A stretch of 64,000 bases of DNA from an uncultured Clostridium sp. (GTDB lineage: Bacteria; Bacillota; Clostridia; TANB77; CAG-508), in NCBI GenBank assembly GCA_900554365.1, contig USGY01000005.1, positions 7,465-71,464 of the forward strand, written 5' to 3'. Position numbers and translations under genes: made by a program. How positions within the stretch are numbered: the stretch's first letter is position 1; each line of letters starts with the position of its first letter. The notes under the pieces were generated by a model that was given only the letters and a program-made list of their open reading frames with translations, was not told the DNA's origin and did not search any database. Of this stretch, positions 1 through 7,401 are shown in pieces.

Positions 1-1
1 A

Positions 2-388
2 GAAAAAGCAGGAACAACACCATTATCAACAGGAACTAAAATGGCAGAACTATTAAAAAGAACTGAATTAACATATGATATGTTAAAAGAAATTGACTCA
101 GATAGACCAGAATTGACATTACAAGAAAAAGAAGAGGTAGAAATTCAAATAAAATATGAAGGATATATAAAATTACAAGAAGCACAAGTTGAAAAATTTA
201 AAAAACTTGAAACAAAAATATTGCCTGAAGACATTGATTATGAAAAATTAAAAGGTTTAAGCTTAGAAGCAAGACAAAAATTAAATAAAGCAAAACCACA
301 TTCAATAGGCCAAGCTTCAAGAATATCAGGCGTTTCACCAGCTGATGTGTCAGTGCTTTTAGTATATTTACAACAAAGAAAAAAATAA
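2..388 (+). CDS. mnmG: MnmG (GidA), C-terminal part, cut by window edge
   Basis: The reading frame is open from base 2, so the 5' part lies outside the window; about 128 residues remain. MnmG works with MnmE to place the carboxymethylaminomethyl group on the wobble uridine (U34) of certain tRNAs, using FAD, methylene-tetrahydrofolate and glycine. What is visible is the helical C-terminal domain that contacts tRNA and MnmE, ending in the family's typical ISGVSPADVSVLLVYL-like tail. The FAD-binding part is not in the window. rsmG follows after 12 bases, the usual mnmE-mnmG-rsmG-parAB order near the origin. Identification rests on the tail plus this synteny. Confidence 0.93.
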   Translation, partial: EKAGTTPLSTGTKMAELLKRTELTYDMLKEIDSDRPELTLQEKEEVEIQIKYEGYIKLQEAQVEKFKKLETKILPEDIDYEKLKGLSLEARQKLNKAKPHSIGQASRISGVSPADVSVLLVYLQQRKK

Positions 389-400
389 AAGGGGCGTAAA

Positions 401-1120
401 ATGGAAGAAAAAGAGTTTAAAGAAGAATTTGAAAAATATTTATCAAAAATTGAAGTAATGTTGAATGAAAAACAATATAATCAATTTTATAAATACATGA
501 ACCTTTTGATAGAATGGAATAAAAAAATAAATTTAACAGCAATAATTGAGCCTAAAGAGATAATTTTAAAACATTTTGTTGACTCTCTTACAATTGCTAA
601 GTATATAAAACAAAATCAAAAAATGATTGATGTAGGCACAGGTGCTGGATTTCCTGGAATTCCTTTGAAGATATATTGTGAAGAATTAAATGTTACATTA
701 GCTGATTCTTTAAATAAAAGAATAGTATTTTTAAATGAAATAATAAAAGAATTAGGATTAGAAAAAATAGAAACAATTCATGGAAGGGCAGAAGAACTTG
801 GTCAAAATATAAAATATAGAGAAAAATATGATATAGCTGCATCAAGAGCTGTAGCAAATTTATCAACACTTTCAGAATATTTGCTTCCTTTTATAAAAAA
901 AAGTGGATATTGTATATGTATGAAAAGTGCAAATATTGAAGAAGAAATAAATAATGCAAAATCAGCAATAAATATCCTTGGTGGTAGTATAGAAAAAGTT
1001 GAAAAATTTAATTTACCTGAAAGCGAGATTGGAAGAAGTATAATAAAAATAAATAAAGAAAAAAATACACCTAAAAAATATCCAAGAAAAGCTGGAACAC
1101 CTGCAAAAGAGCCATTATAA
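401..1120 (+). CDS. rsmG: RsmG, 16S rRNA (guanine-527 N7) methyltransferase
   Basis: 239 residues, normal length for RsmG/GidB. It methylates N7 of G527 in the 530 loop of 16S rRNA using S-adenosylmethionine; in other bacteria its loss gives low-level streptomycin resistance. The SAM-binding loop VGTGAGFPGIPL is seen at about residues 77-88, preceded by the family segment with NLTAI and HFVDSL. The start has a GGGGCG Shine-Dalgarno 6 bases upstream. It sits directly behind mnmG and before parA, the conserved origin-proximal order. Its stop codon lies inside the loop of an intrinsic terminator. Confidence 0.96.
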   Translation: MEEKEFKEEFEKYLSKIEVMLNEKQYNQFYKYMNLLIEWNKKINLTAIIEPKEIILKHFVDSLTIAKYIKQNQKMIDVGTGAGFPGIPLKIYCEELNVTLADSLNKRIVFLNEIIKELGLEKIETIHGRAEELGQNIKYREKYDIAASRAVANLSTLSEYLLPFIKKSGYCICMKSANIEEEINNAKSAINILGGSIEKVEKFNLPESEIGRSIIKINKEKNTPKKYPRKAGTPAKEPL

Positions 1121-1133
1121 AGGCTCTTTTTTC
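1105..1133 (+). terminator. Intrinsic terminator of mnmG-rsmG
   Basis: Perfect 9-bp stem AAAAGAGCC / GGCTCTTTT with an 8-base loop, running into T residues. The stem begins inside the last codons of rsmG and the stop codon is in the loop, so termination and the end of translation overlap. Confidence 0.85.
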
Positions 1134-1192
1134 TTATGAAAAAATTAGCAAAAAAATAAATATAAAAAAATTAAATATTTGTACTTTTTTTA

Positions 1193-1221
1193 TTGACTTT
1201 TTATTTATATTTGTATATTAT
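1193..1221 (+). promoter_or_regulatory. Sigma-A-type promoter of parA-parB
   Basis: TTGACT (1193-1198), 17-base spacer, TATTAT (1216-1221), about 60 bases ahead of the parA start and after the rsmG terminator. This makes parAB-DUF4446 a transcription unit separate from mnmG-rsmG. Confidence 0.65.
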
Positions 1222-1282
1222 TATAGTGATAGAAAAATGAAACACATCAATAAATATTAACTAAAAAATGGAGGCAATAAAA

Positions 1283-2071
1283 TTGGGTAAAGTAATATCA
1301 GTAGCAAATCAAAAAGGTGGCGTTGGAAAAACTACAACCACAGTTAATTTAGGAACAATACTCGCAAAAAAAGGTAAAAAAGTATTGTTAATCGATGCAG
1401 ATCCACAAGGAAATGCAACAAGTGGATTAGGCGTAGAAAAAGAAGTAGAAGCTTCAACATATGACATCTTGGTAAATGATACAACATTAGAAGAAGCTCT
1501 TGAAAAAACAATTATAAAAAATTTGAAAATATGTCCAGCAAATATGAATTTAGCAGGTGCAGAAGTCGAATTAGTATCTATGATGTCAAGAGAGCAAAGA
1601 TTGAAAGAAAAAATAGAGCCAATAAAAGAACAATTTGACTATATTTTAATTGATTGCCCACCATCTTTAGGATTAATAACATTAAATGCATTTACAGCTT
1701 CAGATAGTGTTTTAATTCCTGTGCAATGTGAATATTTCGCACTTGAAGGGTTAGGACAATTATTAAATACAATAAATTTAGTTAAAAAACATTTAAATAA
1801 AAATATACAGGTAGAAGGTGCTTTACTTACAATGTATGATATAAGAACAAATCTTTCAAATCAAGTTGTAAAGGAAGTAAAAAAATATTTCGATAATAAA
1901 GTATATAAAACTGTAATACCTAGAAATGTAAGGGTTAGCGAAGCACCAAGCTATGGAATGCCAATAACAGAATATGATCCAAGATCTAAAGGAGCTAAAA
2001 GTTATACTAAATTTGCAAAAGAATTTTTAAAAATAAACGAAGAAGAGAAAAAAGCTAAACATATGATTTAA
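1283..2071 (+). CDS. parA: ParA/Soj chromosome-partitioning ATPase
   Basis: 262 residues. ParA-family ATPase that, with ParB on parS DNA, moves and organises the origin region; Soj also regulates DnaA in Bacillus. The deviant Walker A KGGVGKTTTTVNLG is at residues 10-23, followed by switch motif DADPQGN and Walker B-like DYILIDCPPSLG. I start at TTG 1283, because GGAGG at 1270-1274 sits 8 bases upstream of it. The in-frame ATG at 1268 overlaps that Shine-Dalgarno and gives an atypical five-residue leader. parB follows after 31 bases, as usual. Confidence 0.95.
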   Translation: MGKVISVANQKGGVGKTTTTVNLGTILAKKGKKVLLIDADPQGNATSGLGVEKEVEASTYDILVNDTTLEEALEKTIIKNLKICPANMNLAGAEVELVSMMSREQRLKEKIEPIKEQFDYILIDCPPSLGLITLNAFTASDSVLIPVQCEYFALEGLGQLLNTINLVKKHLNKNIQVEGALLTMYDIRTNLSNQVVKEVKKYFDNKVYKTVIPRNVRVSEAPSYGMPITEYDPRSKGAKSYTKFAKEFLKINEEEKKAKHMI

Positions 2072-2102
2072 GTTTAACTAAATAATGATAGGGGGAATAA
2101 AA

Positions 2103-2942
2103 ATGGCAAAAATGTCAGGATTAGGAAAAGGACTTGATGCATTATTCGGACCAGTTCCAGAAGAAGAACAACAACAGGAAAATGACAAATTAAAAAATTT
2201 AAAGATAACTGAAGTAGAACCTAATAGAGATCAAGCAAGAAAAAAGTTTGATCAAGAAGCTTTAGAGGAATTAGCACAATCAATAAAAGAATATGGTTTA
2301 ATACAACCAATAGTTGTAACAAAAAAAGATGGTTATTATAGTATAGTTGCTGGAGAAAGAAGATGGAGAGCTTCTAAAATAGCAGGATTAACAGAAATAC
2401 CAGCTATAATAAGAGAAGATGATGAAAAAGTAAATTCAGAAATATCATTAATAGAAAATATGCAAAGAGAAGACTTAAACCCCGTAGAAAAAGCAATGGG
2501 AATAAAAGTGCTAATGGACAATTATGGAATGTCTCAAGAAGAAGTAGCTAAAAAGCTAGGAAAAGGAAGAAGTACAATTGCAAATTGGACTAGGGTATTA
2601 AATCTTGAACCACGTGTATTAGAAATGGCAAAAGAGGGTAAAATAACAGAAGGACACTGTAAAGCCCTTTTGATGATAACAGATCCAGAAAAACAATATT
2701 TGGCAGCTATGCAATTACAAGAAAGAGGCATAACTGTAAGACAAATGGAAGAAAAATCAAAAATAAAAATATCAAAAGAGCAAGAAAAAAGAAATCATGT
2801 ATTATATAAGAAAATAGAAGAAACATTCCAAGGATTTTTTGGCTCAAAGGTAAGATTATCCCCAGGAAAAAGACGTGGAAAAATAGTAATAGAATATACT
2901 TCAAATGATGATTTGGAAAGGATAATGGGATTATTAAAATAA
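2103..2942 (+). CDS. parB: ParB/Spo0J chromosome-partitioning CTPase
   Basis: 279 residues. ParB binds parS, hydrolyses CTP, spreads as a sliding clamp and loads SMC condensin; in sporulating Firmicutes it helps anchor the origin. It opens with the typical KMSGLGKGLDALFG. The CTP-binding arginine motif GERRWRASK, the ENMQREDLNP motif, the helix-turn-helix with KKLGKGRSTIANWTRVLNL and a C-terminal dimerisation part follow. Start is ATG 2103, 7 bases after GGGGG; the in-frame ATG at 2085 lies upstream of that site. No parS copy was spotted in this window. Confidence 0.95.
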   Translation: MAKMSGLGKGLDALFGPVPEEEQQQENDKLKNLKITEVEPNRDQARKKFDQEALEELAQSIKEYGLIQPIVVTKKDGYYSIVAGERRWRASKIAGLTEIPAIIREDDEKVNSEISLIENMQREDLNPVEKAMGIKVLMDNYGMSQEEVAKKLGKGRSTIANWTRVLNLEPRVLEMAKEGKITEGHCKALLMITDPEKQYLAAMQLQERGITVRQMEEKSKIKISKEQEKRNHVLYKKIEETFQGFFGSKVRLSPGKRRGKIVIEYTSNDDLERIMGLLK

Positions 2943-2958
2943 GAAAGAGTTGAGAATT

Positions 2959-3459
2959 ATGGAAAGTTTAATAAATAATATAGGAGTAAATCAAATAATT
3001 GAAATATTATTAGCGCTATTAGTAGTATTGTTTATTGCATTTATAGCTGTTTTAGTAAAAACAGTATCATTAGATAAAAAATATAAAAAATTTATGAAAA
3101 AACTTGGAGAAAGTGAGAATTTAGAAGAAGACTTAGAAAATTTTATGTATAAAGTTGAAAGAGTTGAAAAGCAAAATGCTGAAATTCTTGGAAAAATAAA
3201 TGGTCTTGATAAAGATATAGAAGGCTGCATACAAAAAGTTGGAATTGTAAGATATAGTGCATTTCAAGATACGGGAAGTGATTTAAGCTTTACACTTGCA
3301 TTATTAGACGAAAAAAACAATGGAGTTGTACTAAATGGAATATATTCAAGAGAAATGTCAAATATATATGCAAAACCAGTAGAAGCAGGAAAGTCACCTT
3401 ATACACTTTCTATTGAAGAACAACAAGCAATAAATAAGGCTTTAAATGTGAAAAAATAA
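2959..3459 (+). CDS. DUF4446 family membrane protein
   Basis: 166 residues of unknown function. One N-terminal membrane segment (about residues 14-33) is followed by a charged coiled-coil-like stretch (about 35-90), then a conserved C-terminal domain with VGIVRYSAFQDTGSDLSF and the block LLDEKNNGVVLNGIYSRE, which I recognise as DUF4446. Proteins of this family often follow parB in Clostridia, as here. Start is ATG 2959, 9 bases after GAAAGAG; an alternative TTG at 2950 abuts the Shine-Dalgarno. Topology suggests a membrane-anchored cytoplasmic protein. A link to origin handling is only suggested by position. Confidence 0.8.
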   Translation: MESLINNIGVNQIIEILLALLVVLFIAFIAVLVKTVSLDKKYKKFMKKLGESENLEEDLENFMYKVERVEKQNAEILGKINGLDKDIEGCIQKVGIVRYSAFQDTGSDLSFTLALLDEKNNGVVLNGIYSREMSNIYAKPVEAGKSPYTLSIEEQQAINKALNVKK

Positions 3460-3498
3460 TATGTTTTAAATAAAAAATAAAAAAAGTATAATTTTATC

Positions 3499-3528
3499 TT
3501 GACAATTACTACTTGGTTATGCTAAGAT
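3499..3528 (+). promoter_or_regulatory. Promoter of the tRNA-Ser pair
   Basis: TTGACA (3499-3504), 18-base spacer, TAAGAT (3523-3528), ending 20 bases before the first tRNA-Ser. The element is embedded in a perfect 11-bp inverted repeat, listed separately. Confidence 0.6.
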
Positions 3529-3538
3529 AGTAATTGTC
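3501..3538. repeat. 11-bp inverted repeat overlapping the tRNA-Ser promoter
   Basis: GACAATTACTA (3501-3511) and its exact reverse complement TAGTAATTGTC (3528-3538) with a 16-base centre. The left arm overlaps the -35 box and the right arm starts at the last base of the -10 box. It could end the parAB transcript as a hairpin, although only short T runs follow, or act as an operator. Confidence 0.7.
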
Positions 3539-3548
3539 TTTACGATAT

Positions 3549-3640
<92 letters not shown>

Positions 3641-3693
3641 AATAAAACCCTGAAGGATTTATTATATACTTTAGGGCTTTAAATTTAATAGTT

Positions 3694-3783
3694 GTAGGTG
3701 TACCCAAGTGGTGAAGGGGGCAGTTTGCTAAACTGCTAGGTCGAGCAATCGGCGCGGAGGTTCGAACCCTCTCACCTACGCCA
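3694..3783 (+). tRNA. tRNA-Ser (anticodon GCU)
   Basis: 90 bases with encoded CCA. Acceptor stem GTAGGTG (3694-3700) pairs with CACCTAC (3773-3779). The anticodon loop TTGCTAA gives GCU for AGU/AGC. The long variable arm is typical of serine tRNAs. It is probably co-transcribed with the upstream tRNA-Ser; a weak hairpin CCCTGAAG / CTTTAGGG lies between them. Confidence 0.96.
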
Positions 3784-3785
3784 GA

Positions 3786-3823
3786 AAATAATATAAGGTT
3801 TATGAACTTATATTATTTTTTTG
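3786..3823 (+). terminator. Terminator after the tRNA-Ser pair
   Basis: Perfect 11-bp stem AATAATATAAG / CTTATATTATT with a 9-base loop, then a T run. It separates the tRNAs from the secretion locus. Confidence 0.75.
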
Positions 3824-3863
3824 TTACAAAAGTATTACAATTGTATAAAAAAATAATTTTTGT

Positions 3864-3892
3864 TTGAAAAAAAAAATAAAGTATAGTATAAT
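3864..3892 (+). promoter_or_regulatory. Promoter of the T4SS pilin operon
   Basis: TTGAAA (3864-3869), 17-base spacer, TATAAT (3887-3892), 40 bases ahead of the first pilin gene. Near-consensus sigma-A form suggests vegetative expression. Confidence 0.7.
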
Positions 3893-3932
3893 AATAACGA
3901 ATAACAAAATTTTGTAAAAACAGGGAGTAAAA

Positions 3933-4307
3933 ATGAGCAAAAAAGCAATAAATATTTTAATAATATTAATGTTATTATGTGTTTTGGTGATATTGCCATC
4001 AGTAGCATATGCATCAAATGGAACATTTGATGCAAGTACATATCAACCAAGTAGTACTACAGATGCAACTGGTGCAAGTAAAATACAAGATTTAGGAAAT
4101 GTAATAATATCAGTTATAAGGACAGTGGGAACGATAATATCAGTTGCTATTTTATCAATAATTGGAATAAAATATATGACAGGTAGTGTAGAGGAAAAAG
4201 CTGAATATAAAAAAACAATGTTACCATATGTAATTGGTGCTGTAATTTTATTTGGAATAACAAGCTTCATAGGTATTATAGTAGATCTTGTAAAAGGTTT
4301 AATATAA
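3933..4307 (+). CDS. VirB2/TrbC-like T4SS pilin, copy 1
   Basis: 124 residues. A signal peptide (about 1-27, hydrophobic core ending PSVAYA) precedes a short Ser/Thr-rich extracytoplasmic part. A hydrophobic segment with TVGTIISV, the conserved turn GIKYMTGSVEEKAEYKK and a second membrane segment (about 97-120) follow. This two-helix layout with a cytoplasmic positively charged loop is that of VirB2/TrbC pilins, which polymerise into the T4SS filament or form a surface assembly. Three related genes follow in tandem. Shine-Dalgarno GGGAG is well placed. Family assignment is from architecture and context, not a profile search. Confidence 0.78.
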   Translation: MSKKAINILIILMLLCVLVILPSVAYASNGTFDASTYQPSSTTDATGASKIQDLGNVIISVIRTVGTIISVAILSIIGIKYMTGSVEEKAEYKKTMLPYVIGAVILFGITSFIGIIVDLVKGLI

Positions 4308-4330
4308 TATACTAAAAGGAGGATGATAAA

Positions 4331-4780
4331 GTGAAAAATAAAATTATTATATATATAACTACTGCTATAATATTATTGTTTGTTGGAATATTAATTCCTA
4401 CAAATAATATATATGCAATGTTTACACCTGGAGGAGGAGTAGGATTTTCAAATGGTACTAAAAATAGTTCTTCTTCATCAACGCCAGATGATGTAATGAA
4501 AGATGCAGATGATTTTATAAAACAAGGGGAAAATACAGCTGATATTGATACAAACAAATTACATGATACATCCAACTTTTTATATAATTTACTTTTAGCT
4601 TTTGGAATAGTAGTAGCAGTAATTGTTGGAATGGTAATAGGAATAATGTATATGGTTGGAAGTGTAGAAGAAAAGGCAAATATGAAAAAAGCATTAATAG
4701 GATATGCATTAGGATGCTTTGTAGTATTTGGAGCATTTGGAATATGGAAGCTTTCAATTAATATATTATCAAATGTATAG
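4331..4780 (+). CDS. VirB2/TrbC-like T4SS pilin, copy 2 (divergent)
   Basis: 149 residues, the longest and most divergent of the four. Start is GTG 4331 behind AGGAGG. It has an N-terminal membrane/signal segment, then a Gly/Ser-rich acidic region of about 55 residues not found in the others, then a membrane segment, the shared YMVGSVEEKANMKK turn and a last membrane segment. The spacer is 23 bases from copy 1, so they are co-transcribed. The extra soluble region suggests a minor, tip or adaptor pilin rather than the main subunit; that is inference. Confidence 0.7.
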   Translation: MKNKIIIYITTAIILLFVGILIPTNNIYAMFTPGGGVGFSNGTKNSSSSSTPDDVMKDADDFIKQGENTADIDTNKLHDTSNFLYNLLLAFGIVVAVIVGMVIGIMYMVGSVEEKANMKKALIGYALGCFVVFGAFGIWKLSINILSNV

Positions 4781-4791
4781 GTAGGTGTATT

Positions 4792-5145
4792 ATGAAGAAT
4801 ATCAAAAAAGTTATAATGAGTGCAATAATTATAATAACTATTTTTTGCCTAGGGGTTACATCTTATGGATTTTCTGTAGGAGATATGACAGGCAAAGATC
4901 CATCTAATGATGCTCAAAATTCAATAAATAATTTAGGACAGGGTGTTATAAAAATAATAAGTACAGTTGGTACAATAATATCAGTTGTATTTTTAATTAT
5001 ACTTGGAATAAAATATATGACAGGTAGTGTTGAAGAAAGAGCAAATTATAAAAAAACATTATTGCCATATGTAATTGGGGCTAGTATATTGTTTGCTGCA
5101 TCAACATTAACAAGCATTATTTATAATATTGCAATTAATTTATAA
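4792..5145 (+). CDS. VirB2/TrbC-like T4SS pilin, copy 3
   Basis: 117 residues, same plan as copy 1: signal/membrane segment at about 5-25, short exposed part, hydrophobic segment with STVGTIISVVFLIILGIKYM, the turn MTGSVEERANYKK, then a final membrane segment with LPYVIGASILFAAS. It starts 11 bases after copy 2 with a modest GGTAGGTG Shine-Dalgarno. The shared turn and helices make it clearly paralogous to copies 1 and 4. The promoter of copy 4 begins inside its last codons. Confidence 0.75.
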   Translation: MKNIKKVIMSAIIIITIFCLGVTSYGFSVGDMTGKDPSNDAQNSINNLGQGVIKIISTVGTIISVVFLIILGIKYMTGSVEERANYKKTLLPYVIGASILFAASTLTSIIYNIAINL

Positions 5146-5157
5146 TTGTAGTATAAT
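5129..5157 (+). promoter_or_regulatory. Separate promoter for pilin copy 4
   Basis: TTGCAA (5129-5134), exactly 17 bases, TATAAT (5152-5157), overlapping the end of pilin 3. The roughly 80-base leader carries a hairpin at 5189-5206 (TCTTTGT / ACAAAGA, 4-base loop). Together with the terminator at 5623 this allows pilin 4 to be transcribed alone. Confidence 0.65.
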
Positions 5158-5244
5158 AAATAATAGATTATTATATTGTTATTATAATTCTTTGTGCATA
5201 CAAAGAGATTTAATATATATTTTATAAAGAAAGGGTGAAAAGTT

Positions 5245-5613
5245 ATGAAAATTAATGTAGAAAAAACAACAAAAATAGTTGCCATGATAATATTAGCTAT
5301 TATGGTAGTAGCTGTTGCATCAACAGTATTTGCGTCAGTAGATCCATCAACATATAAAGGTGAATCAAGTGTTAGCACAACAAAGATTGATAGTTTAGGT
5401 AATACTATTATAAAAATAGTTAGTACTGTAGGTTCAATTGCATCTGTTCTTGTATTAGTTGTTTTAGGTATAAAATACATGATGGGAAGTGCTGAAGAAA
5501 AAGCAGAATATAAAAAGACTTTATTACCATACGTAATTGGAGCAGCTTTAGTTTTCGCAGCATCTGCAATTGCAGGAGTTGTTTACAACTTCGCAAATTC
5601 ATCTATTGTATAG
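5245..5613 (+). CDS. VirB2/TrbC-like T4SS pilin, copy 4 (candidate major pilin)
   Basis: 122 residues: a signal segment ending near TVFASVDPS, a short Ser/Thr/Lys exposed stretch, a membrane segment with STVGSIASVLVLVVLG, the turn KYMMGSAEEKAEYKK and a last Ala-rich membrane segment. Same family as the three genes upstream. Unlike them it has its own consensus-like promoter, a structured leader, an AAGGGTGA Shine-Dalgarno and a strong terminator, so it can be made in larger amounts. I infer it is the major filament or surface subunit. Confidence 0.75.
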   Translation: MKINVEKTTKIVAMIILAIMVVAVASTVFASVDPSTYKGESSVSTTKIDSLGNTIIKIVSTVGSIASVLVLVVLGIKYMMGSAEEKAEYKKTLLPYVIGAALVFAASAIAGVVYNFANSSIV

Positions 5614-5622
5614 TAAGGATAA

Positions 5623-5663
5623 AAAAATACTGTTTAGTTTTAAAACTAAACAGTATTTTTTTG
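5623..5663 (+). terminator. Strong terminator after pilin 4
   Basis: Perfect 19-bp palindrome: AAAAATACTGTTTAGTTTT (5623-5641) followed directly by its reverse complement (5642-5660), with a T run at the 3' end. It isolates the pilin genes from the downstream channel genes. Confidence 0.88.
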
Positions 5664-5783
5664 TAAAATAACAGCTTAATAAAGAAAATATATAAGTTAA
5701 AGTTACAGAAATGTTACAGATATATTAAAAACATATTAAAACGTAAAAAAAAGCATTAAAATGTCGCTTTTTTCTAGAAAGTT

Positions 5784-5792
5784 TGGTATAAT
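5784..5792 (+). promoter_or_regulatory. Extended -10 promoter of the T4SS channel operon
   Basis: TGGTATAAT (TATAAT at 5787-5792 with the TGn extension) and no clear -35 box, about 40 bases upstream of the VirB3/PrgI start. It begins the third T4SS transcription unit. Confidence 0.55.
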
Positions 5793-5834
5793 ATATATGA
5801 TAAAATAATTGTGTCAAAAAAGGAGGAAATTTAA

Positions 5835-6185
5835 ATGCAAACATATGAAATTCCAAGGAATTATAAAGGTGAGGGTAGAATATTGTATGTTTTCTCAACA
5901 AAAGCTTTAGGGTATACAGCAGCAGCAGCAGCTTTTGGAGGAATATTTTATCTTATTTTTAAGGTATTAGGACTGCAAATGATAGGAATAGGAATTGTAG
6001 TATTTTTGGGTTTAATTGGATTTTGCATAGGTACATTTAAAATTCCTGATAATAGAAAATTCAAATTTACAGAAAAAACAGGTGGAGAAGCCATTGATGA
6101 TGTGATAAAAAGATGGATAAAATTTAAAAGAGGAAAAAAGAAGATATATGTATATCTAAAGGAGGAAACAAAAGATGAGCAATGA
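5835..6185 (+). CDS. PrgI/VirB3-like T4SS inner-membrane protein
   Basis: 116 residues. It begins with the PrgI-family signature TYEIPRNYKGEGRIL, followed by two membrane segments (about 24-45 and 49-70), then a conserved basic cytoplasmic tail with IPDN, KFTEKTGGEAIDDVIKRW. PrgI is the Gram-positive counterpart of VirB3, a partner of the VirB4 ATPase at the membrane. Shine-Dalgarno AAAGGAGG is ideal. Its end overlaps the next gene by 11 bases, so the two are translationally coupled. Confidence 0.85.
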   Translation: MQTYEIPRNYKGEGRILYVFSTKALGYTAAAAAFGGIFYLIFKVLGLQMIGIGIVVFLGLIGFCIGTFKIPDNRKFKFTEKTGGEAIDDVIKRWIKFKRGKKKIYVYLKEETKDEQ

Positions 6186-7401
6186 TGGAATAACAAGTTT
6201 ATTATCTGCAATATTAATAATAATGGTGAGTATACTGTTTGTGTTAATAATAGTTTATATTATATTAAGAGCTAAAACTAAAAAAGCAGAAAATTCAAAT
6301 GGTGAAGAAATGTTGGCAGGAACCAAAAGACAAAAAACTATTCAACCCAAAACTGTAAATAATACATATTCAAAGCAATCAATATTTTCTTTTATGGAAT
6401 TTGATAAAATTGAAGATAATATGATTGTAAGAGAAAAGGGAAAAAAATTCTTAATGGTTGTTGAATGCCAAGGAATAAATTATGATTTAATGTCCGGAAT
6501 TGAAAAAAACAGTGTTGAACAAGGATTTCTACAATTTTTAAATACTTTAAGATATCCAGTTCAAATATATGTGCAAACAAGAACTGTTAACCTTGAAAGT
6601 GGAATTATAAAATATAAAGAAAGAATAAATAACATAAAGGACAGACTAATAAAAAAACAATTAGAATATACAAAAAAGGAAGCCTTAGGGGTTAGCGAGA
6701 AAGAACTAAATGAAGCTAAACTAGAATTAACAAGAGAACAGAACTTATATGAATATGGCTCAGATTTAGTAAGTAATACAGAAAGAATGAGTTTGAATAA
6801 AAATATTTTAAGAAAACACTATTATGTAATTATAGATTATATGCCAGAAGATATAAATAATGGAAACTATGGTAGCGAAGAAATTACAAGTATGGCATTT
6901 TCAGAATTATATACTAAAGCTCAATCAATAATAAGTTCATTAAGTGTTTGTGGAGTAAATGGAAAAATATTAGATTCTAAGCAATTAGCTGAATTATTAT
7001 ATGTTGCATATAATAGAGATGAAGCAGAAGTATATGAATTAGATAAAGCATTAGATGCAGGATATGATGATTTATATTCAACAGCACCAAATGTATTACA
7101 AAAGAGAATGAAAGAATTAGACAAAAAGATAGAAGAAGATGCTCAAAAATTAGTAAATCAAAAATTAAAAGAAGCTATTTGGGATTCAGAAGAAGAAAAA
7201 AGAGTAAAACAAAAAGAAGCACAAATGGATGAATTAATAAATCAAATGGCTCAAGTAATTATAGAAGAAAACCAAGATATGGTTGGAAAAAATATTGCTG
7301 ATAGAGCAATAAAGAAAATAAAAGAAGATGGAAATACAAAGGAGGGAAAAGATGAAAAAGAACAAAAAACAACAAGAGGAAGAAGAAAGAAGATACAATA
7401 G
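6175..7401 (+). CDS. VirB4 N-domain-like (TraC-N-like) membrane-anchored T4SS protein
   Basis: 408 residues. One N-terminal membrane helix (about 10-32) and a linker, then a domain (about 75-320) resembling the N-terminal part of VirB4/TraC ATPases: it opens KFLMVVECQGINYD, has the block VEQGFLQFLNTLRYPVQIYV, a coiled-coil insertion (about 145-195), and later ILDSKQLAELLYVAYNRDEA. The C-terminal 80 residues are highly charged. No Walker motifs are present. A full VirB4 gene overlaps its end by 50 bases, so this is an extra protein, not half of a split gene. I infer a membrane adaptor for the ATPase. Confidence 0.6.
   Translation: MSNDGITSLLSAILIIMVSILFVLIIVYIILRAKTKKAENSNGEEMLAGTKRQKTIQPKTVNNTYSKQSIFSFMEFDKIEDNMIVREKGKKFLMVVECQGINYDLMSGIEKNSVEQGFLQFLNTLRYPVQIYVQTRTVNLESGIIKYKERINNIKDRLIKKQLEYTKKEALGVSEKELNEAKLELTREQNLYEYGSDLVSNTERMSLNKNILRKHYYVIIDYMPEDINNGNYGSEEITSMAFSELYTKAQSIISSLSVCGVNGKILDSKQLAELLYVAYNRDEAEVYELDKALDAGYDDLYSTAPNVLQKRMKELDKKIEEDAQKLVNQKLKEAIWDSEEEKRVKQKEAQMDELINQMAQVIIEENQDMVGKNIADRAIKKIKEDGNTKEGKDEKEQKTTRGRRKKIQ

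Noticed and set aside
1236..1250. GAAACA-like stretch before parA as a parS site
   Set aside because: It lacks the second, palindromic half (parS is near TGTTTCACGTGAAACA); no full site was found in the window.
5745..5773. Hairpin AAAAAAGC / GCTTTTTT upstream of the channel operon as a second terminator
   Set aside because: Only two G-C pairs in the stem and a long loop; the strong terminator at 5623 already serves this function.
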